Of a stretch of 64,000 bases of DNA, positions 1 to 12,136 are shown piece after piece. Each line of letters starts with the position of its first letter. Position 1 is the stretch's first letter. Both the position numbers and the translations under genes were made by a program. A model generated the notes under the pieces. It made no database searches. It was not told the DNA's origin and was given only the letters and a program-made list of their open reading frames with translations. Origin of the DNA: Trachythela sp. YZ-2020 (Eukaryota; Cnidaria; Anthozoa; Malacalcyonacea; Clavulariidae); the NCBI GenBank assembly GCA_016169945.1, contig JADLSH010000191.1, positions 1,081,501-1,145,500 on the forward strand, in the 5' to 3' direction.

Positions 1-2540
1 TGGTGCAGATAAACAAAACTGAATGAGACCAATCTTTGCTTTTTCTATACTTGAGACTCCGCCAGCAAGATGAGATATTTTCTGTTCTAAAACTAAACCA
101 TCAACCATCTCTGTATCTTCCACTGTTCCTCTGGAAATAATAACAACAAATTAACTTTATACGACTGTTGTATAACTTTTAGTATAACTTAACAACTAAA
201 AGAGCTATTACACTAAAACAAGTTTCTTTGCATTCAGCAATGTCTAACTTAAAATTTTGATATATGCCATGTCCATTTTCATGCAATATTGACCGAGATG
301 GCTATGTTTAAACTTGAGTAAACATTTTTGGAAGTGTCGAGAATTAGCTAAAAATGGCCTATTAAATAATTTGATTACCATTAGCATTTTACGTAAGTAT
401 TCGTTTCAATGAAGTTGAAGTTAGAAGGCCAAATGTTAGAATAAAAGAACATATCTATTCAAGAAACATTTCTCACTTCACTTCACTGAAATAATACTTA
501 CGATAAAATGGTAACAGTTATCAAATTATTTAATAAAGAATACAGAGTTAAGACATACCCTAATTTTGTGATGACTCTGATGTCTTTTAGGTTAACATTA
601 GTGGCTGTTTTTGGATCAATAACGTTTAACACAGCATCAACAGATATTGGTGCTAGAAGGTTTGAGTATTGAGATACAACCTATAACAAAGAATTGCTGA
701 TTACAATTAATATATTTGACAGAATACACGCGTAAAAACGCACAAATTGTAACAAGTCTGCAAACAAGTTGTTAATCTGTTCTTGTTTGTCTGTCAGTTG
801 TCTTCGTCTTTCGTGTTGCTGTTGTAATAAGTTTGGTTTGTTTTTGTTAAGCACTAACAACATAGCTTGATGGCATTATCAGACTTGTTACAAGGTTGTC
901 CTAATCAGGTCTGTCATCACACAGCCAACAAGAAACAAGAAAGTTGCAAGGTTGTAATAATATATTTGTATATATACAGTGTAACAGACTTGTTTACACC
1001 TTGTAACAGTCTGTCTGATGCCATCAAACCTTGTTATTGTTTGTAAAAAGTTGTATTTGTTGACAGCTTGGGTGCTTGACAGCTTGGGAGCTGGGGACGG
1101 TGACAAAGGGTGAAGCAGAGCTTGGGACAAGACTTGTGACAAGCTTGTTGGAACAGCAGACTTGTTACAAGATGTGAGATTTTTGGGTGTGGAGATTTCA
1201 AAATTTTTAACTACTACAAGTTACCTTTGAATTGAGAGAAGTGGAAGCACTTTTTAACAAGGATTCTCTGTCATTTAGTTCAACTGGAACTGCAATATTC
1301 TTTAATATCTCAACTCCTTTCTCACATGCAATGCCAAATGCATCTGATATGTTCATGGGATGGATACCTGCAAAATATAAGCAGTAATGGATTAATACCT
1401 TGGCAATGGCCAGGTATGCTGGGGATGTGAATTTGGTTGCCAATTAACATTTGATTTGCAAGAAATTAAACTTTGTTTATTTCTCAAATAGTGTGTGTCT
1501 GGTATATTGCATGTTTGACGACATGTGAATTGTGATCTGCTTATCGCTACAATATAACTTAACAAAATAGTCAGAACCTTTCTCGAGCAATCTTGCGGCA
1601 GCATCGAGTAAACTTCCAGCAATGACGACCACTGTTGTGGTACCATCCCCAGCCTCAACATCTTGAGCTTTCGACAGTTCTACCAACTGAAATAATGTTT
1701 GATATATTTAGGATACTCTGAGTTTCGGACCTTGTCATAATTGTCACAAACATTTGACTAATAATGCTCACCATTTTAGCTGCAGGATGAAACACTTGCA
1801 TTTGTTTCAAAATAGTAGCTCCATCATTAGTTATCGTAACGTCTCCATTTCCACTTTGGATCTACAATATTGATGAAACAGTGTGTGGCTAAATACAAAT
1901 CCATGTTGATTTGCAAGTATATACTAGGATATTTATGTGCATTTGTTATATTACTCAGACTAACGTCAGACAATTTCACTTGTCAAGAGGCGGGGGGTGT
2001 TTAGCATTCACAATTTAATATAATACAGTTACTATAACATCTCATTAAATTAATATTCCTGTAAGATTACATTGAATACTTTATATTTCTATAATCTCAT
2101 TTGTACATAGTACCTACTAATGTATATATATATAAGATTTTCTTTTTCTGCATCTCACTCGATTGAAATTAAGGTGGAAGGTTTAGGTGGATGGATATTT
2201 CGAGTGAAATAATATATACAATATTTTTAGACCTGAACGGGAACGGCTACGAAAAATACAAATCTAAGTCCTCCGACAGAAATTGAACCTGCAGCCCTGC
2301 GATTCCGGTGCAGCGCTCTGACCACTGAGCTAGAGTCCAGTTGCCAAGCGTTAACCACAAGTTCATGTATATAAATATAGATGCGGGTACTGCAGGTTGT
2401 GATAAGGTAAACTACAATCTTGTAGGCCGCAGGTTCGATTTCTGTTGGAGGACGTAGAGTTGCATTTTACGCAGCCGTTCAGGTCTAAAAATATTGTATA
2501 TATTATTTCACTCGAAATACACACCACCTAAACCTTCTAC

Positions 2541-2604
<64 letters not shown>

Positions 2605-3184
2605 ATACAATATCTGTGTTGTGATTGTAGTAGATAAGAGTGCTCAACACAAAATCATTTGTAGAGCAAAATTTATTATAATCTTAAAACAGTTTTGAAT
2701 ATATATACATGTTTAGTAGGTACTATACTACCATGTACAAATGAGATTATTTTGCATCCTTTACTTTACATATATTCATGCATATACACAAATTCAGCAA
2801 CAGACTACAAGTACATCGAAGCCCTCTAAACCTTTTACAATTCCACACAATTTTAAATATCTTTTATAGCAGTACTATACAAACACATGTGTCAAAGTAC
2901 ACAACAAACATAAAAGTCAAATTTAATCTATACCATTTTATCCATTCCTTTTGGACCAAGACTTGTACGAATAGCAGAGGCAACCGCTAAATATAGCCGG
3001 AGAAAACATCTTAATATAACCCACATAACACAGAAAAATCACAAAAAAACATCCATTATTAACACTGCGCCTAACCTTTTGCTGCATTTATGTTCGTAAA
3101 GCGAATTTCCGCCGGTTTCTCCTTGTCTTTATAAGCTACACGGTGTGACTTCGACGATTTTGCTGCAGTTTTTGCTTCAGGCAT
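1..3184 (-). CDS. CCT4: T-complex protein 1 subunit delta (CCT4), N-terminal half, 7 exons seen
   Basis: Cytosolic group II chaperonin subunit; the TRiC ring folds actin, tubulin and other proteins using ATP. Coding exons read on the minus strand: 3076-3184, 2934-2986, 1772-1861, 1578-1686, 1225-1367, 559-680 and 1-130. All have GT-AG borders and continuous phase. They give the first 252 residues; the family is about 540 long, so the gene runs off the left edge. The start [12 protein letters not shown] leads into the conserved [20 protein letters not shown] segment, then [16 protein letters not shown] and the nucleotide-binding GDGTTT near residue 97. The run from [14 protein letters not shown] through SASTSLNSK and [11 protein letters not shown] is typical of the delta subunit, not of other CCT subunits. 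The promoter is shared with the divergent gene at 3358. The intron at 1862-2933 carries an inverted SINE pair. Confidence 0.96.
2172..2540. mobile_element. Inverted pair of tRNA-derived SINEs in the CCT4 intron
   Basis: Two copies face each other. On the minus strand (about 2172-2350) the body reads TAGCTCAGTGGTCAGAGCGC (A box) and GGCTGCAGGTTCAATTTC (B box). On the plus strand (about 2395-2540) only the B-box half remains (GCCGCAGGTTCGATTTCTG). Their tails, containing TTCAGGTCTAAAAATATTG and CACTCGAAATA, are complementary and form arms of over 100 bases. An (AT)n tract of about 60 bases follows at 2545-2600. Confidence 0.75.
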
Positions 3185-3357
3185 ATTGGAAAAGTATTAT
3201 TCTCGTTAAGATAAACTCTCAAAATTACAAATATAAATCCTTGAAACTAGGATGCAAATGGATTGTAAAACTTTCAAGTTTTGTTAGAGTTTATACATTT
3301 ATTCAAAGCAGCGCCCGCTCGGTTTCCGGGGGGGGAAGACTATGAGCAATACTGAGA
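3185..3357. promoter_or_regulatory. Divergent promoter between CCT4 and the DMAC1-like gene
   Basis: Only 173 bases separate the two start codons, so both 5' untranslated regions and core promoters must lie here or overlap. A GC-rich patch with a run of eight G at about 3329-3336 contrasts with the AT-rich surroundings. I see no clear TATA box, which fits a housekeeping promoter. Promoter function is inferred from gene arrangement. Confidence 0.6.
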
Positions 3358-4344
3358 ATGGCTGAAAGTGATTCAAATCAAAATTTATCAGATTCGCAAT
3401 TAAAACTAGAGCATAGTGAACTTCCAGAGTGTTTGCCGTGTAAAATAATTGGTGCTGGAGCGTGTTTTGGTTCGTCTGCGTATTTAGTGATCAAGAGAAA
3501 TACATTTGGACAGACCCGAGCTGCAAGATCAGCAATAGGCATTGTTGCTGCTGGTATGGATTTTTTGTTACATTTGATAGTATAATATGTATTTAATAGT
3601 GTTCAAATATATATAAAATATAATCAGGGAAATTCTTGAGCCACGTTTAGCTTTTTGGCAAAGTTACAATTTTGGAAGACACCCCCACCCTGGAGCAACC
3701 CCCAGATGGGTAAGCATTGAGTACCAGGGGCATAGAATAGGAAATGACTAGAAGGGCCACTTGAGGCCGAACCTTTGAAGTTTTTGACGCTGCGCATGTC
3801 GCATTACGCATGTTCATTACCATTATTCTAGCCAGTCAATTGCATTTTCTGACCAATAAACACGCTGAACTGGCTGGTCCGCCATTATTCTGGCCAGATA
3901 ACTGCATAAAAATAGGGTGTCACGTTGCACTGCTGAGTGGCCTTTCTGGTCATTTCCTATTCTGTGCCAGGGGCGGGTCCAGGCCCATCTGACAGAGGGG
4001 GTGCTGATTTTTCCAGGCGGTGCACCCTTTCGCCACCAGCACAAATTATGTCAAAAATGCCATAGATTGTGAAAATTTCAGTATGAACTCGTTGATTCTG
4101 ACTTTTTGTGGGGGGTGCTGACATTTTCTAGGTGGGTGAGCACCCCCCTGCACCCCGCCAGTAGATCGGAGTACTTCATGATTGTCTACGGATATTATAT
4201 TTTGAGTTGTGTCACAAGGGTGTACCCCCTTCAAAAGGTACTTGCACACCCCCCCACAATGCCAGATTCACAATCACCATCCATGCCCTTTATTTTATTA
4301 TTTCAGCACTTGCCGGGCTTGGTGTTGCAAGGGTGTACAAGTAA
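3358..4344 (+). CDS. Small DUF4536/DMAC1-like protein, 2 exons, 77 aa
   Basis: Exon 1 is 3358-3553 and exon 2 is 4307-4344, joined by GT-AG splicing in phase to give 77 residues. The protein has a hydrophilic N-terminus, then LPECLPCKIIGAGACFGSSA from about residue 22, which is a CxxC followed by a glycine-rich hydrophobic segment, and a second hydrophobic stretch ending LAGLGVARVYK. This layout resembles DMAC1/TMEM261 (DUF4536), a small inner-membrane protein needed to assemble the distal membrane arm of respiratory complex I. The ATG at 3342 is excluded because it meets a stop after seven codons, so 3358 is the start. It could be another small two-helix mitochondrial protein. Divergent partner of CCT4. 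Confidence 0.6.
3554..4306 (+). repeat. Intron of DMAC1-like gene with C/G-run interspersed repeat
   Basis: The intron contains blocks rich in short C and G runs (about 3680-3760 and 3960-4260) of the pattern GGGTGCTGA...CACCCCCC. Similar blocks occur near 36970-37140, 47475-47830 and 60240-60330, so this looks like decayed interspersed repeat sequence. Small ORFs here on both strands have no recognisable product. Confidence 0.45.
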
Positions 4345-4861
4345 AAATTGCAGATTCACAATACTTTATTTTCAAAAACAGTAACTGAAGGTATTACTTT
4401 TGTGTAATTTGTATTTCCTTAATGATTATATTATAATTGTCTATATTTTAATTAAGATCATTTATTAACTTCGCCAGTATATATAAAAAAACCTATTTCC
4501 AATAATTAGTTTAAATATATAAGAACTGAAACATATTTGCTATAACGAACTACTAACAATCTAAATGAAATAAGTTTCAACATCTAATAACAGCACAATA
4601 CTGGATATGCAAGACTACGCACAGAGTTGCATTTCAGGCATATAGTTTTAAATGTTTGAGGATTATCAGGGTCGTAATTGAGTTCTAATGATTTATAATA
4701 ATATTATATGATAAATATTAGAAATGCACTACACATTTGAATATAGAATTTAATTCTTGTACAAAACTTTGAAATTGGGTAACAACAAAGAATAATCAGT
4801 ATGGAAATGAACAACCGGTTGAGAGTTCTATATCCTAAAAAATTTTGGAAATCACACTAAT
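4345..4861. other. Convergent intergenic spacer
   Basis: AT-rich sequence between the 3' ends of the DMAC1-like gene (+) and the SGPP gene (-). It presumably holds both 3' untranslated regions. No gene, RNA or clear repeat seen. Confidence 0.4.
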
Positions 4862-6371
4862 CTAGTTGAGGCCAAAATATTTAAAAACCTGTGGAGCAAG
4901 GTAGATAGAATTGATTGAAACCAATTCATATGTGATCAACTTATGTGGTACTTCAACATGGCGTTTATAATTCAATGGTTTGGCTGTTCTGTAACTTGGC
5001 AACATCTTGGAAAGACTTGATGTAACACACCATTTTGAGGCAATCCGAGTTAATGCCAGAATCACTGTTCCAACAGCAAACCTGAGTATATAAAACATAG
5101 TCAGCTTGAGGGTGGACATTTGTTGGGTTCTAAGCAGAAATTCTGACATCAGCTTTTCGTTATGTGCAGAAAATCTGAGTCCTATCAACGCTCCAGCTGC
5201 AGCACCCAGTACCAACGCTGTATCAGAATAAGTGTTGTATGAGGTTGGCGTCGATGTTGGATACAAGTACAACAACATAACTGGACAGACCACGGCAAGA
5301 GAGAGAATGTTTGAAGATGTTTGACACCAAGTTTCTATTGGCAGATCCTTTAGAATTGGAAGTATAACCAACATGATTATGATCTCAAAAAGTATCCCAT
5401 AAATTACATCCTAAAATTGGAAAAATAATTTAGACTGACCATGGCATGTTTTAATGTGATTTCATAGTTATTTTTAATCTCAATATAATATATACAAGTT
5501 TTCATTTACGTGAATTATAGCAAATATGACTCATACGCCTACCTTGACATAGTGCATTCCAAGATAAACCCTGCTTGCAGCAACGAAAGAGGAATAAATG
5601 GCTGCAATAAATAATGCCCAATGGATGTTGTACTACAAAAATAGAAACATTAAAAGTGAGTTCAAGCTTGACCAAAAATAATTTATATGGCAGTATCAAA
5701 AACAACAATCCTAATAAGGTGACTTTCCATGTTACTAATCCTGAAATGACATCACATCAATCTGACTCTAGTCAGGATTAAGGATTAGCATTTATAGGAT
5801 TAATTTCAGGTTGTTAATATGGAAATTATTTAGATGTTTCTGGAAAGGGATGGGTCACAGGAGGGGGCCCTACCTCAAAGTTTTCATGAGTGAAGTAAAC
5901 CAACGAAAATGGAACAACCAATCCAATCATAGCATGTGTCGACGGCGTCGAATACTCTTCTGCATACTTTTTCTCCACCCTTATAACCGGGGGTGAGGGG
6001 GGCCGTGGGGCTAGGAAAGTGTCTTTTGCCCCCTGACCCAAGTAAAGAGAGATGGCCAATGACAAATAAGCCCTAATCACAGCTTTAGGGGCCATGTTCC
6101 ACATAATAAATGACAACAGAGCTATAAGGACTTGCTCATCCCCAAGAGCAGAGCTTAAATAAAACAGAATATGGACCATTTTATTGTACTCAAAATCATC
6201 TTTTTCAATATTTGACTCCACGCCGCCATTATGTAAATATTTGTCAGATTTTGTAATCTCCAAGTCTGAGTGAATGCCTTTTGGTTCACCATTGGCTGTC
6301 GTTTTCCATCGCAGACCACAGAACTGTTGAAATTGAACAACTAATTCCTTGTCACCCAATTTATTCCACAT
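4862..6371 (-). CDS. Sphingosine-1-phosphate phosphatase (SGPP1/2 type), 3 exons, 378 aa
   Basis: ER lipid phosphohydrolase that dephosphorylates sphingosine 1-phosphate in sphingolipid salvage. Exons on the minus strand: 5874-6371, 5543-5632 and 4862-5410, all in phase, giving 378 residues. The PAP2 signature is complete: K-x6-RP (KDTFLAPRP, residues about 116-124), PSTHAM (about 143-148, in place of the PSGH form, as is normal for this subfamily) and SRVYLGMH (about 186-193). The start MWNKLGDKELVVQFQQFCGL matches the N-terminus of SGPP2-like proteins. An upstream in-frame GTG at 6404 is not a credible eukaryotic start. The remainder is a series of hydrophobic segments consistent with a multipass membrane protein. 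Choosing between SGPP1 and SGPP2 is not justified here. Confidence 0.93.
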
Positions 6372-6539
6372 TTTTAACAAATAAACAATCAAATGAACAC
6401 CCACGAAAGTATTTATGATCAGATTTCTGATATATTTTGATATTGAAGAAGTTCAAAAATCTAAAATAACATCATACGATCTTTTTTCATCCAATGAAAG
6501 CACGCTCCAAAAAAACCGTACTTTGACCTCAATTACCGG

Positions 6540-6715
6540 AGTAAGATCCATATACGGTAAACGTTCAAGGGCGGAGAAAACCCCTATATACGGTAAACGT
6601 CCAGGGGCAGAGAAAACCCCATATACGGTAAACGTCCCAAGCGGAGAAAAACCCTATATATGGTAAACATCCCGGGCGGAGAAAGATCCCATATACGGTA
6701 AAAGTCCACCCTCCC
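6540..6715. repeat. Minisatellite, about 40-base unit, 4-5 copies
   Basis: Repeats of the motif TATACGGTAAACGTCC followed by GGGCGGAGAAAACCCC, with small differences between copies. It lies between the 5' end of the SGPP gene and the 3' end of COQ6, both on the minus strand. Outside the repeat, the spacer 6372-6953 shows nothing further. Confidence 0.8.
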
Positions 6716-6953
6716 TGATCTCAATTAGAAACTGGACCTGATATTCATCGACTGTGTAGCCCGTGACTACACATGTACAGTTCGAAAGCAAAGTCTAACG
6801 TTTAACTGTATTTCACTTATTAGAGTATCTATATTAATTTATAAACATAAATTTCTACAACAAAGAAGAATAAACGTTTTATCCTTCAACATGCTTTCTT
6901 GGCTTTGTGAAGAGACGGCAGACATTCTCTGTTCCTTTCTTTTCACCTCTGTT

Positions 6954-9900
6954 TCATTTCATTGCATATTCCACGATTTGTTTCTGGAAAAAATTCACTT
7001 TTTAACAAAACTATTGTCGACCAAAAATATACGTATATTGTATTGGGAAAAAATGTTCACAATTCTTATATAGGTCTACCACAACCCAGTCGTCACTTAC
7101 TTTCACAGGTGTCAAAGCATTTGTCATTTGAAATCCAAGATTTCGGAGCATGACGAAAGGTAAAAATGAAGTTGAGAAAAGCGTGTTCAATCCATGTGTT
7201 GCACCCATCATGACTGTCACTTCTTTCTGTCGTGCGGTTTCATATCTCAGAAGATGTTCCAGGGAACCTTGAGAACGATGGGGAAACTCAGATAACCTCC
7301 AGAGAGAAGCAATCAAGCGAATGGTTATGATAAAAGAAGGGCTATTTTGCCTTTTAGATGCCGTGGCTGCTGCCTGAACTACTTAATACCTCAATTGAAT
7401 GTATAATCAATATATTATAACAATCCTCACCCAAATCTTGGCCATCAATGGCCGCCTGTCTCAACTCGTTCCTCAAACATTCCACATCACCAAATCCAAG
7501 GTTTACACCCTGTCCTGCGAGTGGATGAATCCTGTGTGCAGCATCTCTGTATAGAGAAGATTATGTGATATAGGACAGGCGTTTAATACGTGTCCTAGTT
7601 TGTGTGCTGTAAAAAGATTCCTTACCCTAATAGTGCCATTCTTGGTTTGACATAATATGAAGAATAGTTTAGTCCAAGAGGGAATGATGCTCGGCTATTT
7701 TCCTCAATACATTCTATCCTTGGAGGCATTTGTAAGCCTAAATAGTCTGAAGTAATAAAATATTCAACACCATTAATACTTATGCTTAAAATACAAAATG
7801 AAAGCTTGCTCAGGTATCAATAAGAGTCCTGTAATAGAATGTGTATTACCACTGAATGAAGAAACACTTGCCTGGCTGTATCATTGAAAGTGCGTTGTGC
7901 ATTAACTTAGATGCCATTTCTGACAACGAATTTCTCGCAATATCTTCTGTCTATAAATGATAAGATATGTATTGAACTGTTGGTTGACCACCATCTGCTG
8001 CACGATAGTGCTTAGTGAAACCCACTCACACAGCATATCCATGCATCTTACCAATGCGTCATTCACAGCTTCAACAAACTTTTCTTCTGGTAATGAGACG
8101 AGATTTTTAGCATGACTTGTCGTCGTAGACCAAACGAGAGAACTTTTACTGTCAGTTAGCTGGAATTATGTAGTATGGTTCTAATGAGCTTAAAGTTTAT
8201 ATAACAAACGGAAAAAGATCAGAATTCACAGAAGTACAACTTCGTTATCATTTTGAACTTACCGGAAGGATCGCTATTGGTCCAGTTGGTAAGAAACGTT
8301 GCCAGGCAACTATGTTATCTGTGGGCTAATGGTAGAAAGTAACATCACTGTATGGTATGTAATACCAAATTTATATAATATACTACCACTTTTGTCTATA
8401 AAAGTATACCTATACAAGGGAATTTACCTCAGAAAAACAAAGCGTAGCAACAACACCGCTCTGTCCATAATCATGAGAGATACAATTTATGTCAGAATTT
8501 CTCCGAACTTGCGAGTTGATTCCATCTGCACCAACCTTTGCAATAAACAACTTAACTGAAATTAAGTCATCTCTATATTGTTTTTGCGTAGCGCAGTCAC
8601 CCCTGGAAATATAGCCATTTTGAATGTTTCCAGGAGGTGAGGTGGCTTCATTGAAAGTGGCGGAATCATGACGCGCATCTAAGATGACTTTCTGTATAGT
8701 ATTCTGTGTCTAAGGGTAGCAACGAGACTAAAGATAATAGGTGAGAGAAGCCAATAGAGATGATTTGAAAGTTCGTCGACTGGGCGAGAAGATCGACCAA
8801 GCAAGATTGAGATTGTTTGGGCATGTTAGAAGACGAGAGCCATATCATTTCGCTCGATGGATAATGGGAAGAAAAAAAGATGGAAAACGACTACGTGGTT
8901 AGACCACGGAAAAGATGGATAGATTATGTAAAGGAAAATTTGGAAAGAGATAACATCAAGGAAGATTTAGCTATGGATAGAGATATGGAGCGACAAGGAG
9001 GCCTGACCTCCCGTGATCAGGATGATGATTTTGATGACGGTGATGGTGATGGTTTTAAATCTTGATTTTAGGATCTCACCAAAAGTCTTGTCGAAAATTC
9101 CTGCCCGTCTTCCAAGACGACTTTAGCCCATGGACTGTCAACATCACTCGTGCCTGGTGGAGGAATTCTGAACTTCTTCAATTTCGTTTTATAAAGAACA
9201 TCAACATTTGATCTTAAGTTTTCTAGCTCCATTTCCAGAGCTGTGATAAGAACATTATTTTCCACAATGTAGCCCATGTTTACTGCACGTTCTAAGTCAT
9301 TTGAAGCTTCAAACGTCAGATAGCCGTCACCACAAGCGTCCCAAACCTAGAGAATTTGAAGTTTATTTGTTTGAGTGGGAAAAGCGGGAGAAACGGGAAT
9401 ATACTTTCTTATTTGAATGTCAATCTATGTTTTGATATGTATTTATAGTTTATTTTTATTCTTTAAAATTTGTGCAAAGATTCGAGTGCGGCTAATCATA
9501 GACAATCCCGATGGATCGTCTGTGAGCTAATGTATACGCGTACAATACGTGATTTCTTGTTCTCACTTTGCTTTATATTGACTATTGAGTATAGTTTAGA
9601 GCACATTACAATTGATTTCACACAATCACACTCTGTGATGAATAGGAATATAAACTCAAAGAATTTTGCTTGAAAATTACAGGACAGGAAAACGCGCAAA
9701 TCTCACCTAATTTACAAATTAACAATAATTATATTGACTTTATATATTATCTCCTTTACAAAATTACTATATCTAAACTATGTGTAAATCACGCCTATTT
9801 ATAGATTTTATTTAAGTTTTTTAGGATGGAAAATCTTCTGAATTGTATGTAGATTCTTAGTTTCCTATACTACAGTGTAAAATATATAATTGTAAAAACA

Positions 9901-10611
9901 AAATTCAAACCATAGACCTGCATTCTTCTAAATGGTTTTGCTCTCATATTTTCAATATGTTTCCAAGCACCAACAGCTGGAGTAGTAAAATAGTTCAAGG
10001 ATTATAAATAAATGTCAAAGAAAGTTGATTTGTTTCAGTAAATTACCATAATTTGTAATTGACATAGAACTTACTCTCAAGTAATTTTTTGGAGCCAGAA
10101 CTAATTGTGCTGACCCGATTACTGTATAACTCTGGTAGCTTGTCCAGTTTAACTTGTGGTCCAGCTTCTAACACTAGGACTTTCTTATCTTGAAGTACAG
10201 CTTCTCCACCTGTCAACATTTAACCATGACATTATTTGCTACCAAATACTAGTACATATAAATGATATAATGAAAAGAATTAGCATTAGAATTAGCATGA
10301 TTTTATCATTCTGATAACTGTCAGTTAACCAGCATCTGCTGCACAATAGCGTAGTTACACATCTCCACCATGTTTTGTTGAAGTAAAGCTTACACTCCCC
10401 TACTTCAACAACTGTGCAAATTATACTGTTATGACCTTGAAAACCTACCCAAAGCACAAGCAAGTGTCGAGCCCACCATCCCACCCCCCACAATGATAAC
10501 ATCATAAAATTGTGAACTCTGAGACTGCTGTGTGCAAAACCATGCTTTTCCGCTACTTGTTCGACCAGTTATTTTCCTCAAAAAAATACCAACAGATTTA
10601 GACACTCTCAT
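6954..10611 (-). CDS. COQ6: Ubiquinone biosynthesis flavin monooxygenase COQ6, 12 exons, 471 aa
   Basis: Mitochondrial FAD-dependent hydroxylase acting on the ring of the coenzyme Q precursor (C5 position in the known family). Exons, minus strand: 10449-10611, 10075-10209, 9918-9976, 9080-9346, 8428-8535, 8263-8325, 8052-8159, 7872-7950, 7626-7746, 7431-7546, 7101-7267 and 6954-6983. All are in phase, and 471 residues matches the family length. The N-terminus is rich in basic and hydroxyl residues, as in a mitochondrial presequence. It is followed by the dinucleotide-binding motif [12 protein letters not shown] (from residue 37) and the second FAD motif [16 protein letters not shown] (from about residue 368). 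The last exon encodes only KQIVEYAMK. Intron 8 starts with GC instead of GT (donor at 7871). Intron 4 holds an antisense LINE fragment. Divergent from COMMD1. Confidence 0.96.
8690..9015 (+). mobile_element. Decayed C-terminal fragment of a LINE-type reverse transcriptase ORF
   Basis: Translating the + strand gives [20 protein letters not shown], then after a one-base frameshift [17 protein letters not shown]. This is the tail typical of non-LTR retrotransposon proteins (LxxxGHVxR ... RGRPxxRWxDxVxxDL). A stop (TAG at about 8904) and the frameshift show it is dead. It sits in COQ6 intron 4, antisense to the gene. Confidence 0.75.
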
Positions 10612-10737
10612 TCTTCAACTTTGAATCAAGTAAATCTCATGTTTATACTATGGTGGCTGTAATACTTTTTACACCCCCCTGATATATTTGGGATTATATA
10701 CATTTTAGGGGGGAGAAGCCTCAACTAAAACCTCAAA
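10612..10737. promoter_or_regulatory. Divergent promoter between COQ6 and COMMD1
   Basis: The two start codons are only 126 bases apart on opposite strands, so a shared promoter is likely. No TATA box is evident. Inferred from arrangement. Confidence 0.6.
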
Positions 10738-11411
10738 ATGGCTGCTGCAGACAAAAATTTTGTTGGTTTATTAAATGGCCTCGCAAGAAGAACATATTTT
10801 GCCGAAGAAGATATAACAAATGAATTTTTAAAGCAAGAACTCTTTCCAGACTTATCACAGGAGGAATTCGACGTCTTGCTAAAGAAATGCGATAATCTGA
10901 TGAAAAATATCGTTGCTGCCGACATGGATTTTACCCAACTAGAGGCCTTCTTGACCTCACAGAGAAAGCGGCGTCAAGGCGCGATCACTGAGGGACAATC
11001 TGCTGCGATTGTGAAGTTTTGGAAGTCTCAAAAAAGCAAAATTCACGATGTTTTAGTGCACAAAAGCAGATGGAATAGCAAACTCAAGGACTTAAGTTGG
11101 AGAATAGATTTTCAAAGTCAGGCAAGACATGTGAGTCAGTTGAATACCCCTGTTGCTATTGTTGAAATGAAATTTCAAAATCCTAGAAATGAAGAGGTAT
11201 GGTAATATTTAGAAACAAGTTAATTATGTCTCATTAATTCTTAATTAAAATTTGATTAATTAGTGAAATTAATAATTAAAAATTAATTAATTGCCCAACT
11301 TACATACATCTTATTTTTCTTTAGGATGTTGACACAATGCATTTTGAAATGGATGAAAAACAACTGTCAAATGTTTTACAAAGCATTGAAGATATTGAGA
11401 AGCTCATTTAG
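10738..11411 (+). CDS. COMMD1: COMM domain-containing protein 1, 2 exons, 181 aa
   Basis: Subunit of the CCC (COMMD/CCDC22/CCDC93) complex. Known roles are endosomal recycling, copper export through ATP7 proteins and NF-kB turnover. Exon 1 is 10738-11196 and exon 2 is 11325-11411, joined in phase. The N-terminal helical domain contains ADMDFTQLEAFLTSQ (from about residue 61). It is followed by AAIVKFWKSQKSKIHDVLV and by the COMM domain beginning around SRWNSKLKDLSWRID, with TPVAIVEMKF. The C-terminus is HFEMDEKQLSNVLQSIEDIE. Length and order match COMMD1 and not other COMMD members. Confidence 0.95.
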
Positions 11412-11414
11412 TTT

Positions 11415-11702
11415 TTAGGGTAGCACGGGTGTGGAAGCGAGTTGCGGCGCCTCTACCTACCAGTTGAGTGAGTTTGTTTCACAACAGGTCGAGTCACTGG
11501 TACTCGCACTGCATGAGATCAGTGTGCAAATATGCACAAATAATGTAAGTATTCTCTCCTGTGCTCTGGTTTTCCCGTACTCCCGGTACCCCTCTAATAC
11601 TAACCCCCTTAAACTAACAATGGAACTACAGTAATTGCCTGAGGCTGTTGTGGACTCCCTGCCATTGGAGGCGAGGTGAGGTTGAAAAAAAAAAAAAAAA
11701 TT
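11415..11702 (+). mobile_element. Candidate SINE with A-rich end
   Basis: A compact block that begins with tRNA-promoter-like boxes: TAGCACGGGTG near 11420 resembles an A box, and GGTCGAGTCAC near 11487 resembles a B box. It ends in a run of 15-17 A near 11684-11700. It lies in the spacer between the convergent COMMD1 and ARMT1 3' ends. I could not find a clear target-site duplication. The rest of the spacer (11703-12136) is AT-rich and featureless. Confidence 0.4.
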
Positions 11703-12136
11703 GAGGCATATGGAAAATAAAAATTCCATATTGTAAAACAGTGTAGATTATAGACTAGACATTCAACCATTTCATTAATACGTAAAAGCGCACATGAACA
11801 CTTTATGTAGGTGTAAACCAGACAAATTTACTGTATTCTTAATGAGTTCAGTCGACAGTCCCTGTAGAGGTGGGTGGAAGAGTTACTCACTTTTCATAAA
11901 AGCATATTAAGATGTGCCAGGTCTCTTAATGAGATAGACACAATCCTTTCATCATACATAAAATCTGACCACATTACACAAATTGGTGACAATAAATTGT
12001 TTTTTCACAAGTTTAATTTATCATAGTCAAAATTTATGCTAAAATTGCACTGTACCATACTAAAAGCCTTCTGATAATTACCAACTAAGTCAATGACTGT
12101 TATGTATGTGCAAATATCATTATTAATAATTACACA

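Noticed and set aside
2268..2335. Functional tRNA gene on the minus strand
   Set aside because: A and B boxes are present but the acceptor and T stems do not pair well, and related tailed copies occur at 2408 and 42905, so it is a tRNA-derived SINE.
3823..4249. Small minus-strand ORFs in the DMAC1-like intron
   Set aside because: They cover a dispersed C/G-run repeat and have no recognisable motifs.
8880..9065. 61-codon + strand ORF as a host gene
   Set aside because: It is the frameshifted tail of a dead LINE inside a COQ6 intron.
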